Source of the DNA: Pseudomonadota bacterium
Lineage (GTDB): Bacteria > Desulfobacterota > Syntrophobacteria > Syntrophobacterales > Syntrophobacteraceae
Reading direction: 5' to 3'
Length of the DNA stretch: 64,000 nt
Assembly: GCA_023416335.1 (NCBI GenBank)
Contig: JAEZHY010000088.1
Location: 10,035 to 74,034, forward strand
Part shown: one piece after another, positions 33,402 through 46,129 of the stretch
Layout of the letters: the number at the start of each line of letters is the position of its first letter
Position numbering within the stretch: the first letter of the stretch is position 1
Notes under the pieces: model-generated
The model's input: only the letters and a program-made list of their open reading frames with translations
Databases searched by the model: none
What the model was told of the DNA's origin: nothing
Position numbers and translations under genes: made by a program

Positions 33402-34796
33402 TCAAATTGCCTCTTGAACTACTAAGGGTTCGATTTTATAGCCCATTTTTTTAAGTGTAGCAGTGAACGAGGCCAAACGGCGTTTAGCGAAACGCTCTTC
33501 ATAAGCTTGTGCTCCAGCATCGACATAAGGCTGGCCGTAACGGACCAATCGGTAAATCAGTTGAGCCAATTTGCGGGCTGTGGCAAAAACGGCAACGGAG
33601 GCCCCTTTGCGATAGGAAATGCGACGATAATAAGCGCCTAGCGCTGTTTTCGAATTTCGCAAGGAAGTAGCTGCCATACGTAAAGCAGCGCATACGCGAG
33701 TGCAGGTAACCGCTTTGAACTTGCCCGGGACTTTTTTGCCGGCGCTAATAGATATGTTAGGAGCAAGTCGAAGGTATGAAACGAAATGCCTTTCGTCGGT
33801 AAATGCGGAGAAGTCAAGCCCGAGTTCACTGATTACAACGGCAGCAGTGTCTACGCCAATCCCATCAATGGTGGTGAGGTCAATGCCGGTCATTCGATAA
33901 AGGGCTTGGCGCATGGGTTCCTGTCCGCACTTTGCCATGGCTTGGGCTTTTGATTTGGTTGCCGGTGGCGGTGCGCATAAGTCTTTGCCTTCTGGAGGCT
34001 GCAGCGATTCAATATAGCTGGATATTTCCGCATCGTAATCGGCCAGGACGGTACCCAGTTGATCATAAACCTTAAGGGCCTGTGCCAGGTTGAACAAATG
34101 CTCGGGACGCCAGTTACCGGTCAATTCTTGAGTGATTTGGTTTTTCGACTTTTGGCAGCGACGATCACGCAAGTTCGCCAGAGTTTCCGGGTTACGCTCA
34201 CCATCGACAATGGCACGGATAATGGCCATACCGGTAACACCGGTAATATCAGAGACTGCATGATGCACGCAGACATTCATTTGGTCGAGACTTTTCTGAA
34301 TGCGCCGGACCCAGTCGGAACGTTGGTCTACAATTGTGTTGCGTTCACGGATGAGAGCACGCAGGCGACAGATGTCATCATCAGGTCGAAAAGAACCGTG
34401 AAGCAGCCCGCATGTGTGTAGTAATTGGAGCCACTGGCAATCGAGCATATCGGTCTTTCGGCCAGGAACATGACTGATTTGACGGGCATTGACTAAGAAG
34501 ACCTCAAAACCACTACCGTCAAGTATTTCAAATAAAGGAATCCAGTACACACCGGTGCTCTCCATGGCCACGGTTACTACGCCTTGCTCCTTGAGCCAGT
34601 CTGCAAGACGATACAGCTCAGGAGTCGTGGTTGCGAAACGCTCCACGTTAGGTTCTCCATCATCCTGCGGGGGCCCTGCAACCCAATGCTCGCGTGCACC
34701 GAGATCAATTCCGGCCGCGTTGGGCTGAATTGGCGCCAGTACATGGTGCGACTTCTTGTTCTCGGTAACCTGATTTTTAATCTGCTTGCGGGCCAT
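33402..34796 (-). CDS. IS110-family transposase (RuvC-like DEDD plus C-terminal serine domain)
   Basis: The 464-residue recombinase has the RuvC-like DEDD domain with Asp31 (AGIDLGAREHW), Glu79 (VAMESTGVYW) and Asp116/Asp119 (GRKTDMLDCQW). It also has a C-terminal Tnp domain with a helix-hairpin-helix-like TIDGIGVDTAAVVISELG and the serine region LAPNISISAGKKVPGK, expected to hold the nucleophile. All key motifs are present and there is no internal stop, so it appears intact. IS110 enzymes are directed by a bridge RNA encoded at the element's end. Start ATG 34796 leaves about 260 bp before the candidate left end, enough for such an RNA. Confidence 0.92.
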   Translation of the reverse strand: MARKQIKNQVTENKKSHHVLAPIQPNAAGIDLGAREHWVAGPPQDDGEPNVERFATTTPELYRLADWLKEQGVVTVAMESTGVYWIPLFEILDGSGFEVFLVNARQISHVPGRKTDMLDCQWLQLLHTCGLLHGSFRPDDDICRLRALIRERNTIVDQRSDWVRRIQKSLDQMNVCVHHAVSDITGVTGMAIIRAIVDGERNPETLANLRDRRCQKSKNQITQELTGNWRPEHLFNLAQALKVYDQLGTVLADYDAEISSYIESLQPPEGKDLCAPPPATKSKAQAMAKCGQEPMRQALYRMTGIDLTTIDGIGVDTAAVVISELGLDFSAFTDERHFVSYLRLAPNISISAGKKVPGKFKAVTCTRVCAALRMAATSLRNSKTALGAYYRRISYRKGASVAVFATARKLAQLIYRLVRYGQPYVDAGAQAYEERFAKRRLASFTATLKKMGYKIEPLVVQEAI

Positions 34797-35056
34797 CGCC
34801 TTTCATCTCCTTGGCTGGGGGTTATGGACGACAGCCCGAGATGGCTTGTAAAATATTCTTGTATGGGAGAGTGCACATGCCTCATCAGTGATAAAAAGCC
34901 TCTCGGAACCATGCTCTTGTAGGGGCATAAATGCTCCAGAGAAAATAGGGCCTTGACTGCTGCCGTTCATGCTTCCCTTATAAACGACTCGGCAGCACAA
35001 GTGCTGAAGTTTCGTTCTCGATAAAACTCCGTCCAAAGACGAGGCGGCGCCGCTCT
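34797..35056 (-). ncRNA. Candidate bridge-RNA region of the IS110 element
   Basis: This 260-bp non-coding stretch lies between the transposase start and the candidate left end. IS110-group elements encode a bridge RNA of roughly 170-200 nt here, with two loops that pair to target and donor DNA. Local complementarity is visible, but I could not fold the segment, so loops are not assigned. The call rests on position and family knowledge. Confidence 0.35.
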
Positions 35057-35170
35057 TATGAAACTTCAATTCAAATCCGGGGTTGATGAGATGATCATTG
35101 ATCCGCCTCTTCCTTTTTGAAAAGACCCAATATGAGCCGCTCCAAGCCGCAGGCACTGTTCCTCTCCAGA

Positions 35171-36052
35171 TCAGGCTGCCTTCTTTAGTTCCAGACCCCA
35201 CACTGAAGCGGCTTCCTTGGCGAAGTCTTCGTACCGGCGAGGCGGGTGACCAATCAATTTTGTCACAGTCTCGACGTCACCTTTCTCTGCTGTAAAGCTG
35301 CGTTCGAGATATCCCTGGAACATGACGCGCATGTCGAAGGCAGCCCATGATGGCGCCGTCTTTCTCATTTGCTCTTCGAACGCGTCCATGTCGTGCCCGG
35401 CATATCGGACTTCTTTTCCCAGCAGCTTGCTCCATATGGAAGCAACGTCTTTTCCGCTAAGATTGACGGGACCAACCAGGTTGTAGGTCTTGCCAAGATG
35501 GCCGCTGCCGGTCAACGCGATGACCGCAGCTTCAGCGATGTCCCGGACATCCACAGCGGGGATGCCAACATCTCCAAGCGGCATCGGGTACACTCCGACC
35601 TCTGTAATCGCATCCTTCAATGCCAGGTCGTTCTGGAAGAAATAGCTCGGGCGTATGATCGTAAAAGGCAGATCGGACTCATGCAACACGCTTTCGATTG
35701 CGAATTTGGATGCGAAGTGAGGAGCGTCTTTCAATGCTTCCGTTTTAAAAACAGAATGATACACGATATGCTGAAGATTTAGCCGCTTGGCCAGACCGAC
35801 AGCGATTAAGCCCTGGGTCAGTTCGTCAGGTACAACAGCATTCAGCAAATAAAGTTTATCGACGTTTTGAAGCGCCTGGTGAACTGAAACAGGGTCCAGC
35901 AAGTCGCCTATAACAGTCTCAACTCCATTGGGAACTCTCGTTGAAGACTCTTTCCTGCGAATCAGCGCACGTACGTTTGCGCCGCGTTTAACCAGTTCGT
36001 CGATTACTTTAGAACCGACAGTGCCGGTGCCGCCTGTCACCAGAATCTTCAT
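35171..36052 (-). CDS. NmrA-like NAD(P)-binding SDR-type protein
   Basis: The 293-residue product starts with a nucleotide-binding GxxGxxG motif (MKILVTGGTGTVGSKVIDEL), has RALIRR as the likely NADP-phosphate-contacting strand, and IIRPSYFFQND and AVDVRDIAEAAV motifs of the atypical SDR NmrA/HSCARG group. It lacks the classical YxxxK dyad in a convincing place, as in NmrA-like redox sensors; some relatives (QorB type) reduce quinones. GGGAGGA precedes the ATG. A TTGACA at 36188-36183 on the minus strand may be part of its promoter, though the -10 is weak. It stands alone beside the IS element. Confidence 0.82.
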   Translation of the reverse strand: MKILVTGGTGTVGSKVIDELVKRGANVRALIRRKESSTRVPNGVETVIGDLLDPVSVHQALQNVDKLYLLNAVVPDELTQGLIAVGLAKRLNLQHIVYHSVFKTEALKDAPHFASKFAIESVLHESDLPFTIIRPSYFFQNDLALKDAITEVGVYPMPLGDVGIPAVDVRDIAEAAVIALTGSGHLGKTYNLVGPVNLSGKDVASIWSKLLGKEVRYAGHDMDAFEEQMRKTAPSWAAFDMRVMFQGYLERSFTAEKGDVETVTKLIGHPPRRYEDFAKEAASVWGLELKKAA

Positions 36053-36471
36053 AAGTGTGTCCTCCCTTGATTTCCTGCTGCAATTGGAAATCGGTCCATG
36101 GAAAATACTTCGCTGGGAACTGCAAACCCAAGCAGGTTAATGAACCTTCACCATGGTTTAAAGGTATGGTGATGAGGCACTGTGTCAACGTGATGCCGAA
36201 GGCCGGTTGCTTGCGGCCGCATGTTACCGTGGCATGGTCCCTCCGGCCCCTTTATGGCACCTTTACGACATGAACGGATCGGGTTGCCCTTGGATAAGGT
36301 GGGGCAGCGATGTCGGGACAATCCCTTATGGCGAGGCACATTAAGGGCCTTCCATTCCAGAGGAGGTTGCATTTGAATGCACTCCTGTAGAATCGGATCA
36401 GGGGCGAGCATCTTCGAGTCCACCGCCCCTCTGCACAGAACGAATCAAAACCAAAAATGGGATTGAAGAGA
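36053..36471. other. Intergenic region without recognised gene
   Basis: This 419-bp stretch separates the NmrA-like gene from the truncated autotransporter. I looked for the missing autotransporter barrel in it on the minus strand and saw no matching frame. The 36150-36200 part may hold the NmrA-like gene promoter. Confidence 0.5.
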
Positions 36472-39042
36472 CTACGCAAATGTTTGTCGAAGGGAAATTT
36501 TGAGGGTTTGACAAATTACAACTTTCACTGCCGTAAACCCGCCCATTGTGAAATCAAATCCGGTCTGATTTGCTGTAGTATTTTGCCAACCGCGGGCAAG
36601 GCCGGGCTCGAAATAGAGGCCCGAGCGGCCCGAATGCGAGCCCAGGAAATCGAATCCAAGCTTGCCGTCTGCGTCGCGTGCAGAATCGCATGTTGGGGCG
36701 GTGGTGAGCGTCAGGCTCCCACCGTTTGAATAGTCGAGGCTGAACCTCTTGCCCGCTCCGGTGACGCCGAAATCGGAGAAGCGAATATTGTTGAGGCGAT
36801 TGGAAAGGGCATGCGCCTGAAGAGCCGAACCCGCGAATGCGAGCGTGGAAAATGCGGCCGATTTGTCGGAAGAAATCTGCTGCATTGCATCCCGAACAGC
36901 CGATGAGGCGCCCAAGTGATCGATCGAGTTCAGGGCATTGTTCAGATCCCCTTTGGTCACACCGGCGATGCTGTTGAGCATGTTTCCAACTGCCTGCAGA
37001 TTGCCGGAGAGATCAAGTCCGGTTATGTAGTCGCGCAGGACAATCAGGTCGACGCTGTTCGGATTATAGAGCGTCTTCAGAGATAGAGTCGGGGTAAGGT
37101 ACGGGTTAACAGAGAAGGTGCCGGTTATACCCCCTGTTGCCGTGAGCACACCGGAGAGGAGCCGGTTTGCCTCGGGAAAATAGCATTCCGTAAATACCGC
37201 CCTGAGTTTGCCGTCGAGAGTGGCCGTGCCGTTGACGTTCACTTTGTCGTAGCTCGTTGCGGAGCCGATCTCGGCGCCAAAGGTGCCGGTTGACGTTTGT
37301 GTGAAGCCGCCGGTTATATTGAGAGTTCCGACTGAGTTGCCGGCACTTACCATTCCGCTGTTTACGAAGTTGCCCGAGATCGTTCCGCTTCCGCCAAGAA
37401 AGCCGGAGGTATTGTTCAGTAAGGCTCCGTTTCCGGTTAGAGCCCCATTTACAAAAATGGCCCACTGGTTGTCGAGTCCCTGTCCGCTGAGTGTGACGGT
37501 ACGGCCCGCTTCGATCACAACGGGAGTAGAGGAATAGTTTGCAAGACCGTTTGCGGCTGTAAAGTCGGCTTCCAGATTTAGCACGCCGTAGTTCAGAAGT
37601 CGCCCGTTAAAGGTTCCGCTCGTATAGTTGAAAGTTCCGCGGTTCTCCAGGCTGCCCTGGACTTCGCCTCCCTGCTGGGTGAAATTGACGGCACTCAGAG
37701 TGCCGCCGGTCTGGTTGAAAATGCCGTTCTTATTCAAGAGGATGGAATCGGTTACGAGGGTGCCTCCTTTCAGATCATATCTGCCGAAGGAAAGAGGATA
37801 TTTTTCGCCCTGACCGACATTCATTGCGCCGGACCAATTAATACCGCCGGTCTGTGTGAAAACCGCATTGATGAGCGTGATTGAATCGGCCGTAAGACTG
37901 CCGCCTGAGAGATTGTAGAGCCCGGTGTAGTAAATGGGTCTGGACCAGGAGATCGGTCTCATGTCATGACCCAGGGTCATGGCGCCTGTGATATTGACTC
38001 CACCGGTCTGAGTCAATTCACCGTGTATTTCCAGATACTGAGAAGAGAACTCTCCACCGCTGAGAATATAAGTCCCTTTCCCTTCCGAATAGGTATCGTC
38101 TCCCATGGGCTTTCCATTAATTGTGACTCGGCCGGCCGAATTGATACCGGCACTCTGTATGAATGTTCCATCCCCCCAGCCGGCTATCCTTTCATATCCG
38201 GCGGATAGGGAGCCGCCTGCCAGTTTGTAGGTGCCGGAGGCCTTTGAGTCAGGCGCATAGACGCCGCCCATGTCGCCCAGAATAAGATTTACTGTCGAGA
38301 CCGTTCCGCCATTCTGAATAAAGAGTCCGGTGCCTGCTTCACCTACACTTATTGAAGATCCGGAACCATAACCTCCGCCACACCCTCCCTCGCAGGGATC
38401 GGGCATGGGCGTGGCAACGGTTCCTTCATTCAAAACATATGTTCCCATTCCACCCTCGGAAAAGCCGAGGGTAATACCTGCGTTAACGATTCCGCCATTC
38501 TGAGTGAATATGCCGGTGCCACGCGAACCGGGGTATGCGCCGACAGTCACTCCTCCATAAATACTGCCATTATTCAGAGTGTAAGAACCGCTTCCACCGC
38601 GGGTTCCCACATAAATACCCCCTTCATTTTCTCCTCCATTTTGCGTAAAACTGCCGTTGCCGTTGTAGCCAACATATTCCATACCTCCTGAAAGTCTTCC
38701 GCCGTTCAAGACGTAAGTCCCGCTGCTTCCCGACTGGTAGCCCAAATAGAGATAGCCCCCCATTCTTGCTGTTCTTGTGTTGGTCCCGCCATTTTGGATG
38801 AAAGTACCACTGCCGGCGTCTCCGATCTTCTCATGGAGGAATGTGACCGTATCGGGAGAGTTGAGCGTGTAAGTTTCGCCATGGTCGATGGTAATGTCCT
38901 GCCCTCGACACGTCGGCACGGCAATTGCCGTCAGACAAGAAGTCAAAACCAGGCCCAGGAAAAATCGAGATGCTTTTATTCCACAAGGATGGAGAAAGGT
39001 CAGTCCGGCGATAATTCCGGAATGCAAAGAACCATGCAGCAT
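36472..39042 (-). CDS. Autotransporter-type surface protein with a lost C-terminal beta-barrel (probable broken gene)
   Basis: The 856-residue product has an N-terminal signal-like segment (FFLGLVLTSCLTAIAVPTCRG) and a long passenger built of beta-helix rungs. At least a dozen contain FxQxGGxxxxG or YxLxxGxL words such as TFIQNGGT, SFTQNGGE and YVLNGGRL, and PATR-like SGTISGNFVNSGMVSAGNSVGTLNITGGF comes near 570. An alpha-helical linker (SSDKSAAFSTLAFAGSALQ) and the first barrel strands (SGLYFEPGLARGWQN, then GFDFTMGGFTA) follow. After this the sequence becomes unrelated and stops 22 residues later. The ~200-residue remainder of the type Va barrel is missing, so secretion should fail. Possible ATG choices are 39042 or an internal start; the signal-peptide N-terminus is longer than usual. 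Confidence 0.75.
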   Translation of the reverse strand: MLHGSLHSGIIAGLTFLHPCGIKASRFFLGLVLTSCLTAIAVPTCRGQDITIDHGETYTLNSPDTVTFLHEKIGDAGSGTFIQNGGTNTRTARMGGYLYLGYQSGSSGTYVLNGGRLSGGMEYVGYNGNGSFTQNGGENEGGIYVGTRGGSGSYTLNNGSIYGGVTVGAYPGSRGTGIFTQNGGIVNAGITLGFSEGGMGTYVLNEGTVATPMPDPCEGGCGGGYGSGSSISVGEAGTGLFIQNGGTVSTVNLILGDMGGVYAPDSKASGTYKLAGGSLSAGYERIAGWGDGTFIQSAGINSAGRVTINGKPMGDDTYSEGKGTYILSGGEFSSQYLEIHGELTQTGGVNITGAMTLGHDMRPISWSRPIYYTGLYNLSGGSLTADSITLINAVFTQTGGINWSGAMNVGQGEKYPLSFGRYDLKGGTLVTDSILLNKNGIFNQTGGTLSAVNFTQQGGEVQGSLENRGTFNYTSGTFNGRLLNYGVLNLEADFTAANGLANYSSTPVVIEAGRTVTLSGQGLDNQWAIFVNGALTGNGALLNNTSGFLGGSGTISGNFVNSGMVSAGNSVGTLNITGGFTQTSTGTFGAEIGSATSYDKVNVNGTATLDGKLRAVFTECYFPEANRLLSGVLTATGGITGTFSVNPYLTPTLSLKTLYNPNSVDLIVLRDYITGLDLSGNLQAVGNMLNSIAGVTKGDLNNALNSIDHLGASSAVRDAMQQISSDKSAAFSTLAFAGSALQAHALSNRLNNIRFSDFGVTGAGKRFSLDYSNGGSLTLTTAPTCDSARDADGKLGFDFLGSHSGRSGLYFEPGLARGWQNTTANQTGFDFTMGGFTAVKVVICQTLKISLRQTFA

Positions 39043-39321
39043 GGATTACCTTTCATCTACAGAAGTTTGGTCTGTCTAAAATGAAGATTTGGATATTAGA
39101 AACGAATATCAAACAATCCATCTGATCGATCGCCTGGATCGGCATTCAAAAAGAGCTGCAGTTTGTCTTGCCAGAGGCATTTCTATCCTATTGCAGAATA
39201 GCTCATCAAGTTTGGCCCAGATCATATAATGAATGTCTGGATAATAAATATGCAAGAATTATACAAGAGTTATGGGGTCTTGGGATGACCTGATTAAACG
39301 CAGTGCCGGCATTGATTCGAC

Positions 39322-39397
39322 ATGCCTGGTTTATTTTGCAGGCATTAGACAACTGTGCAATTCACTGAACATTTGTAAAGTTAGATGCACAGTTGTC
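39322..39397. promoter_or_regulatory. Adjacent inverted repeats upstream of the autotransporter gene
   Basis: Two structures lie in the AT-rich region 280-360 bp upstream of the autotransporter start. ATGCCTG/CAGGCAT (39322-39328 and 39339-39345, loop 10) is followed by the 12-bp pair GACAACTGTGCA/TGCACAGTTGTC (39348-39359 and 39386-39397, loop 26). They could be operators or transcript hairpins. Outside these and the repeat tract at 39590-39775, 39043-39827 shows no gene. Confidence 0.4.
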
Positions 39398-39589
39398 ACG
39401 AATGTGCTCCGTTTTGCAGAGTGCTTTAACTGACATGAGTGGAATTGGCAGGGTAAATGGAATATGGATGGTTTTCGACATACCCAGGGTGATTACCCTG
39501 GGCTCCAATTTCTTCAATTATTCAGCGACCTCAGCGCAAGTGGGCCTCTCCCCCCTTACGTTTACAGTGGTGGGACTTTGTATCCGGAC

Positions 39590-39775
39590 GCGAAACGCAG
39601 GAGGCCAAACGGAGGAACTGCCGGGAGAACTTGGGAACCAGCAGATGCCGGCACCGCAACGACGGGAAAAAATTGGCGGTGGAATGGCGGCGAAAGAAAG
39701 GAAATCCTTGGATGGCCGGACGGTGGGCACGATCAAACCGTGCCCACCCTACCTCACTCGCGCCACTCTTGACTT
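39590..39775. repeat. Mosaic intergenic repeat tract (copy 5)
   Basis: Short modules recur here: GAGAACTTGGGAACCAGC near 39627, a GGTGGGCACGATC...CGTGCCCACCCTACC hairpin at 39721-39755, and GCGAAACGCAGGAGGCC, which relates to modules near 33250 and 14040. Confidence 0.55.
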
Positions 39776-39827
39776 ATGGCATTGTTTTGGTGATTTCTTG
39801 TACTTAATGGGCAAAAGACTTCGTTTT

Positions 39828-40871
39828 TCAATGCCGCACGGCGATCTCGGGATCGAATTCAAGCTCGTGCTTCAGGTTGCGTTCCATGAGTTCGTGGACG
39901 ACCTCGCGCGGTGACTTGTCCTCGTAGAGAACGCGGTAGATCTGCTCCGAGATGGGCATCTCCACTTCCATGCGCTTTGACAGGAAATAGATCGACTTGG
40001 CGGTAATGACGCCTTCCGCAACCATGCGCATGCCGCCGAGGATCTCGCTGAGCTTTTTGCCCTGACCGAGCTGCATGCCGACGGTCCGGTTGCGGCTCAG
40101 GTCCCCGGTGCATGTGAGCAGCAGGTCACCGACGCCCGCCAGTCCGGAGAAGGTGAGCGGGTTGGCGCCCATCTTGACCCCCAGTCTGGATGTTTCGGCA
40201 AGGCCCCGGGTTATCAGGGCGGCGCGCGTGTTATACCCGAATCCCAGGCCGTCGCAGACTCCCGCGGCAACCGCAATGACGTTTTTCGAGGCTCCCGCGA
40301 TCTCGATGCCTACCTTATCCAGGCTCGTGTAGATCCGGAACCTGTTCGTAGAGATGGCCTGCTGGATCTCGCGGGTGAGGTCGATATCCTCTCCGGCGAG
40401 GGTTACGGCGGTCGGTATGCCCTGCATCACTTCTTTGGCAAAAGACGGACCCGAGAGGCTCAGCACCCGAATGCGGCTCTCCGGGGGCAGGAGTTCTCTC
40501 CAGATCCCGGACATGGTGAGCAGGGTCTCGTTTTCGATCCCTTTAGTCGCGCTGACGATTATCGCATCTTCGCGTAGCCGGGCCAGCATCTGTTTGGCGA
40601 CGCCACGGTAGACGTGCGAGGGCACGACCATGAGAATCAGCCGGCAGTCTTTCACCACGTCCTCCAGGCTGTTATGGGCGTGCAGCCTTTCGTGGAGGCG
40701 AAATCCGGGCAGGTAAAAGTTATTTTCCCGCGTTTTCTGAATGGTCTCGCACAGGTCTTTTTCAAAAACCCACAGATTTACCTCAAAACCCTTGTCGGCG
40801 AGGAGATTTGCCAGGGTGGTGCCCCAGCTTCCGGCCCCGATTACGCCGACGGGCCCTATGCTCTTAATCAA
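39828..40871 (-). CDS. gpsA: Glycerol-3-phosphate dehydrogenase [NAD(P)+]
   Basis: GpsA reduces dihydroxyacetone phosphate to sn-glycerol 3-phosphate, the backbone of phospholipids, in the cytoplasm. The 347-residue sequence has the nucleotide-binding [20 protein letters not shown] (residues 9-28), SATKGIE, the [10 protein letters not shown] substrate motif, the catalytic-lysine region [22 protein letters not shown], and [21 protein letters not shown]. The full length is normal. The ATG overlaps the gyrA stop by 4 bp (ATGA), so it is the third gene of a gyrB-gyrA-gpsA transcription unit. Confidence 0.96.
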   Translation of the reverse strand: MIKSIGPVGVIGAGSWGTTLANLLADKGFEVNLWVFEKDLCETIQKTRENNFYLPGFRLHERLHAHNSLEDVVKDCRLILMVVPSHVYRGVAKQMLARLREDAIIVSATKGIENETLLTMSGIWRELLPPESRIRVLSLSGPSFAKEVMQGIPTAVTLAGEDIDLTREIQQAISTNRFRIYTSLDKVGIEIAGASKNVIAVAAGVCDGLGFGYNTRAALITRGLAETSRLGVKMGANPLTFSGLAGVGDLLLTCTGDLSRNRTVGMQLGQGKKLSEILGGMRMVAEGVITAKSIYFLSKRMEVEMPISEQIYRVLYEDKSPREVVHELMERNLKHELEFDPEIAVRH

Positions 40872-43309
40872 TTTTCGCCATCCTCTCTGGTCTCTTCCCT
40901 GGAGTCGTCAGTCTCCTGGAGAACCGTCAGATCGACCACTTTTTCACCTTCGTCGAGCCCGATCAGTTTGACGCCCTGGGTGACGCGGCCGATCTTGCTG
41001 ATCTGGGCAACGGACATGCGTATGAGGCGGCCGCGGTCGGTAATCAGCATTATGTCGTTTTCTTCAGCGACCTGGCGGAAGCCTATGACTGCACCGTTTC
41101 TGTCGGTGACCTTGATATTGAGTACGCCTTTTCCGCCCCGCGACTGGCAGCGGTAGAATTCTTCCGGCGTCCGTTTTCCGAAACCTTTTTCCGTTACTAC
41201 GAGGATGCACTTGCCGGGGTCGATCACATCCATCCCGACCAATACTGTGCCTTCCACGTACATGCCTCGTACTCCGCGGCTCACGCGGCCCAAAGGTCGG
41301 AACTCCTCTTCGTTGACGCGGATGCATTTTCCCTCGCCGCTCATGAGGAAGATATCGCGCTTGCCGTCCGTGATGCAAACCGAGATGAGTTCGTCGTTCT
41401 CATCCAGGTTGATTGCGCGGATGCCGTTCGATCGCGGATTGGCGTAAGCGGAGAGTTCCGTCTTCTTTATGATGCCGTTCCGGGTGGCCATGACTGCGAA
41501 GTGGCCCGGGGAAAACTCGCGAACCGGGAGGATGGTCTGGATCTTTTCACCGTCCTGAAGCGGAAGAAGATTCACCACGGCCTTGCCCAAAGCGGACGGC
41601 CCGACTTCGGGAATCTCGTACACCTTGAGCCAGAAAACCTGTCCGCGGTTTGTGAATACGAGAAGATAGTCGTGCGTTACCGCGGTGAAAAGAGTTGTGA
41701 CGACGTCTTCTTCGCGGGTGGACATGCCGGTCCGTCCCTTTCCGCCGCGATGCTGGCTGCGGTAAATGGAAAGCTGAGTCCTTTTTATGTAGCCGGCCCG
41801 CGAAATCGTAACAACCATCTCCTCCGAGGGGATCAGGTCCTCGATGCAGATGTCTGCGGCATCGGCGATTATTTCAGTCCTGCGCCCGTCGGTGAACTCT
41901 TCCATGAGTTCGGAGATTTCTCCGCGTATTACCTGGTCCACCAAGGCGGAAGAGGCCAGGATGGCCCTCAGGCGTTCGATCTCCTTGAGGAGGTCCCGGT
42001 ATTCCTGGATGATTTTATCGCGTTCGAGTCCGGTCAGGCGCTGCAGCCTCATATCCAGAATCGCCTGGGCCTGCACTTCGGTGAAGGCGAACCGCTCGAT
42101 CAAGTTCTGCTTCGCTTCCGGGGGAGTGGGTGCGGCACGGATGATGCGGATGACTTCGTCGAGGTTTTCGAGCGCTATCTTCAAGCCTTCCAAGATGTGG
42201 GCGCGCTTTTCGGCCTGCCTCAGTTCGAATTGAGTGCGTTTTACAACGACCTCGCGGCGGAAATCCAGAAAGTGCTGGAGGATGCCCTTAAGGTTCAGGA
42301 TCTCCGGCCGGTTGTCCACAACGGCCAGCATGATGATGCCGAAGGTGCTCTCGAGGGCCGTATTCTTATAGAGCTGGTTCTCGATGACCTTCGGTTCGTC
42401 GCCCTGGCGCAGTGTGAGCACAATCCGCATTCCCTGCCGGTCGGATTCATCCCGGATGTCCTGGATGCCTTCGATTTTCTTGAGCTTTACCAGTTCCGCG
42501 ATGCGCTCCAGCAGCTTGGCCTTGTTCACCTGGTAGGGAAGTTCGGAGATAATAAGGTGCGTTCTTCTGCCCGATTCCTCGACTTCCACGCGGCCCCGCA
42601 TCTTTACCGCACCCTTGCCGGTTTCATAGGCTTCGATCACCCCTTGGCAGCCGCAGATAAAGCCGGCGGTCGGGAAATCGGGACCGGGAATATACCGCAT
42701 GAGCTGCTTGACCGTAATGTTGGGGTCGTCCAGAAGCGCAAGAAGCCCCTTACTCAACTCTCCGAGGTTGTGCGGAGGAATGTTGGTCGCCATGCCGACC
42801 GCGATGCCGGACGAGCCGTTCAGGAGCAGGTTGGGCACGCGCGTCGGGAGGACTGTCGGCTCGAGAAGGGTGTTGTCGTAGTTGGGCTGAAACGGGACCG
42901 TTTCTTTTTCTATGTCCCGCATGAACTCCATCCCGACTTTTGCGGTGCGGATTTCTGTGTACCGCATCGCGGCCGCCGGGTCACCGTCGATGGAGCCGAA
43001 GTTCCCCTGCCCGTCAACCAGCGGATGGCGCATGGAGAAGTCCTGCGCCATGCGGACGATCGCGTCGTAGACTGCCGAATCTCCGTGTGGATGATACTTA
43101 CCTATGACGTCGCCGACGATGCGGGCCGATTTCTTGTAGGGCTTGTTGTAATCGTTGTTCAACTCGTGCATCGAAAACATGATGCGCCGATGCACGGGTT
43201 TCAATCCGTCCCGCACGTCCGGTATTGCGCGCCCTATGATTACGCTCATCGCGTAGTCGAGATAGGAGAGCTTTATTTCGTCGGCAATGTTTATAGTTTT
43301 GAGATCCAT
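40868..43309 (-). CDS. gyrA: DNA gyrase subunit A
   Basis: The 813-residue protein is a full-length GyrA. The catalytic tyrosine is Tyr117 in AAAMRYTEI. The quinolone-determining region [19 protein letters not shown] has serine at position 78 and aspartate at 82, the usual sensitive residues (E. coli Ser83 and Asp87). The C-terminal wrapping domain has six blades with a GyrA-box-like [10 protein letters not shown] near 533, versus the consensus QRRGGKG. Gyrase introduces negative supercoils using ATP with GyrB. The gene lies 99 bp downstream of gyrB and overlaps gpsA by 4 bp. The tail is acidic ([13 protein letters not shown]). Confidence 0.98.
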   Translation of the reverse strand: MDLKTINIADEIKLSYLDYAMSVIIGRAIPDVRDGLKPVHRRIMFSMHELNNDYNKPYKKSARIVGDVIGKYHPHGDSAVYDAIVRMAQDFSMRHPLVDGQGNFGSIDGDPAAAMRYTEIRTAKVGMEFMRDIEKETVPFQPNYDNTLLEPTVLPTRVPNLLLNGSSGIAVGMATNIPPHNLGELSKGLLALLDDPNITVKQLMRYIPGPDFPTAGFICGCQGVIEAYETGKGAVKMRGRVEVEESGRRTHLIISELPYQVNKAKLLERIAELVKLKKIEGIQDIRDESDRQGMRIVLTLRQGDEPKVIENQLYKNTALESTFGIIMLAVVDNRPEILNLKGILQHFLDFRREVVVKRTQFELRQAEKRAHILEGLKIALENLDEVIRIIRAAPTPPEAKQNLIERFAFTEVQAQAILDMRLQRLTGLERDKIIQEYRDLLKEIERLRAILASSALVDQVIRGEISELMEEFTDGRRTEIIADAADICIEDLIPSEEMVVTISRAGYIKRTQLSIYRSQHRGGKGRTGMSTREEDVVTTLFTAVTHDYLLVFTNRGQVFWLKVYEIPEVGPSALGKAVVNLLPLQDGEKIQTILPVREFSPGHFAVMATRNGIIKKTELSAYANPRSNGIRAINLDENDELISVCITDGKRDIFLMSGEGKCIRVNEEEFRPLGRVSRGVRGMYVEGTVLVGMDVIDPGKCILVVTEKGFGKRTPEEFYRCQSRGGKGVLNIKVTDRNGAVIGFRQVAEENDIMLITDRGRLIRMSVAQISKIGRVTQGVKLIGLDEGEKVVDLTVLQETDDSREETREDGEN

Positions 43310-43408
43310 TAGTTTCCCTGTGAGACATCGAAAAAGTTAAATGTATCGCGCCTGAAGCAAGAACGAGTTCGTCGGCCCCCGCCAACGGAGTTAGACTCCA
43401 GCCTCGGA

Positions 43409-45922
<2,514 letters not shown>

Positions 45923-46129
45923 TTATAAAAACGAATTATTATACCACTTTAGAGAGCGTTTTTCAACGCAAATCGGGCGAGGGCAATGTCTATCGATTGA
46001 GTCTGGGAGCCACTTCACGGAAAGGCGGGGAACTTTCCGGCGGACAGTGTAATCCGAGTGAAATTGTAACCAAAGTACGATCGAAAAGCCAGAACCAGTG
46101 AGGATTAGGAGCCCGATGTTGTGTTTTTA

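Larger units (their letters stand above)
33318..35068 (-). mobile_element. IS110-family insertion sequence with candidate ends
   Basis: The transposase gene is framed by two copies of the 12-mer TATGAAACTTCA, at 33318-33329 and 35057-35068, both preceded by a CGCT-containing context. They are direct repeats 1739 bp apart, which fits the size of an IS110-family element. IS110 elements lack classical terminal inverted repeats and are bounded by a short shared core, so these repeats may mark the junctions or subterminal sites. The exact ends are not proven. Confidence 0.6.

Noticed and set aside
38000..38960. Tandem DNA repeats in the autotransporter gene
   Set aside because: The repetition is at the level of protein rungs (QNGG, YVLN); the DNA copies are diverged and explained by beta-helix structure.
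41501..43312. A 603-residue open frame on the plus strand
   Set aside because: It is antisense to gyrA over its whole length; the composition is that of a codon-position shadow and no domain is recognisable.
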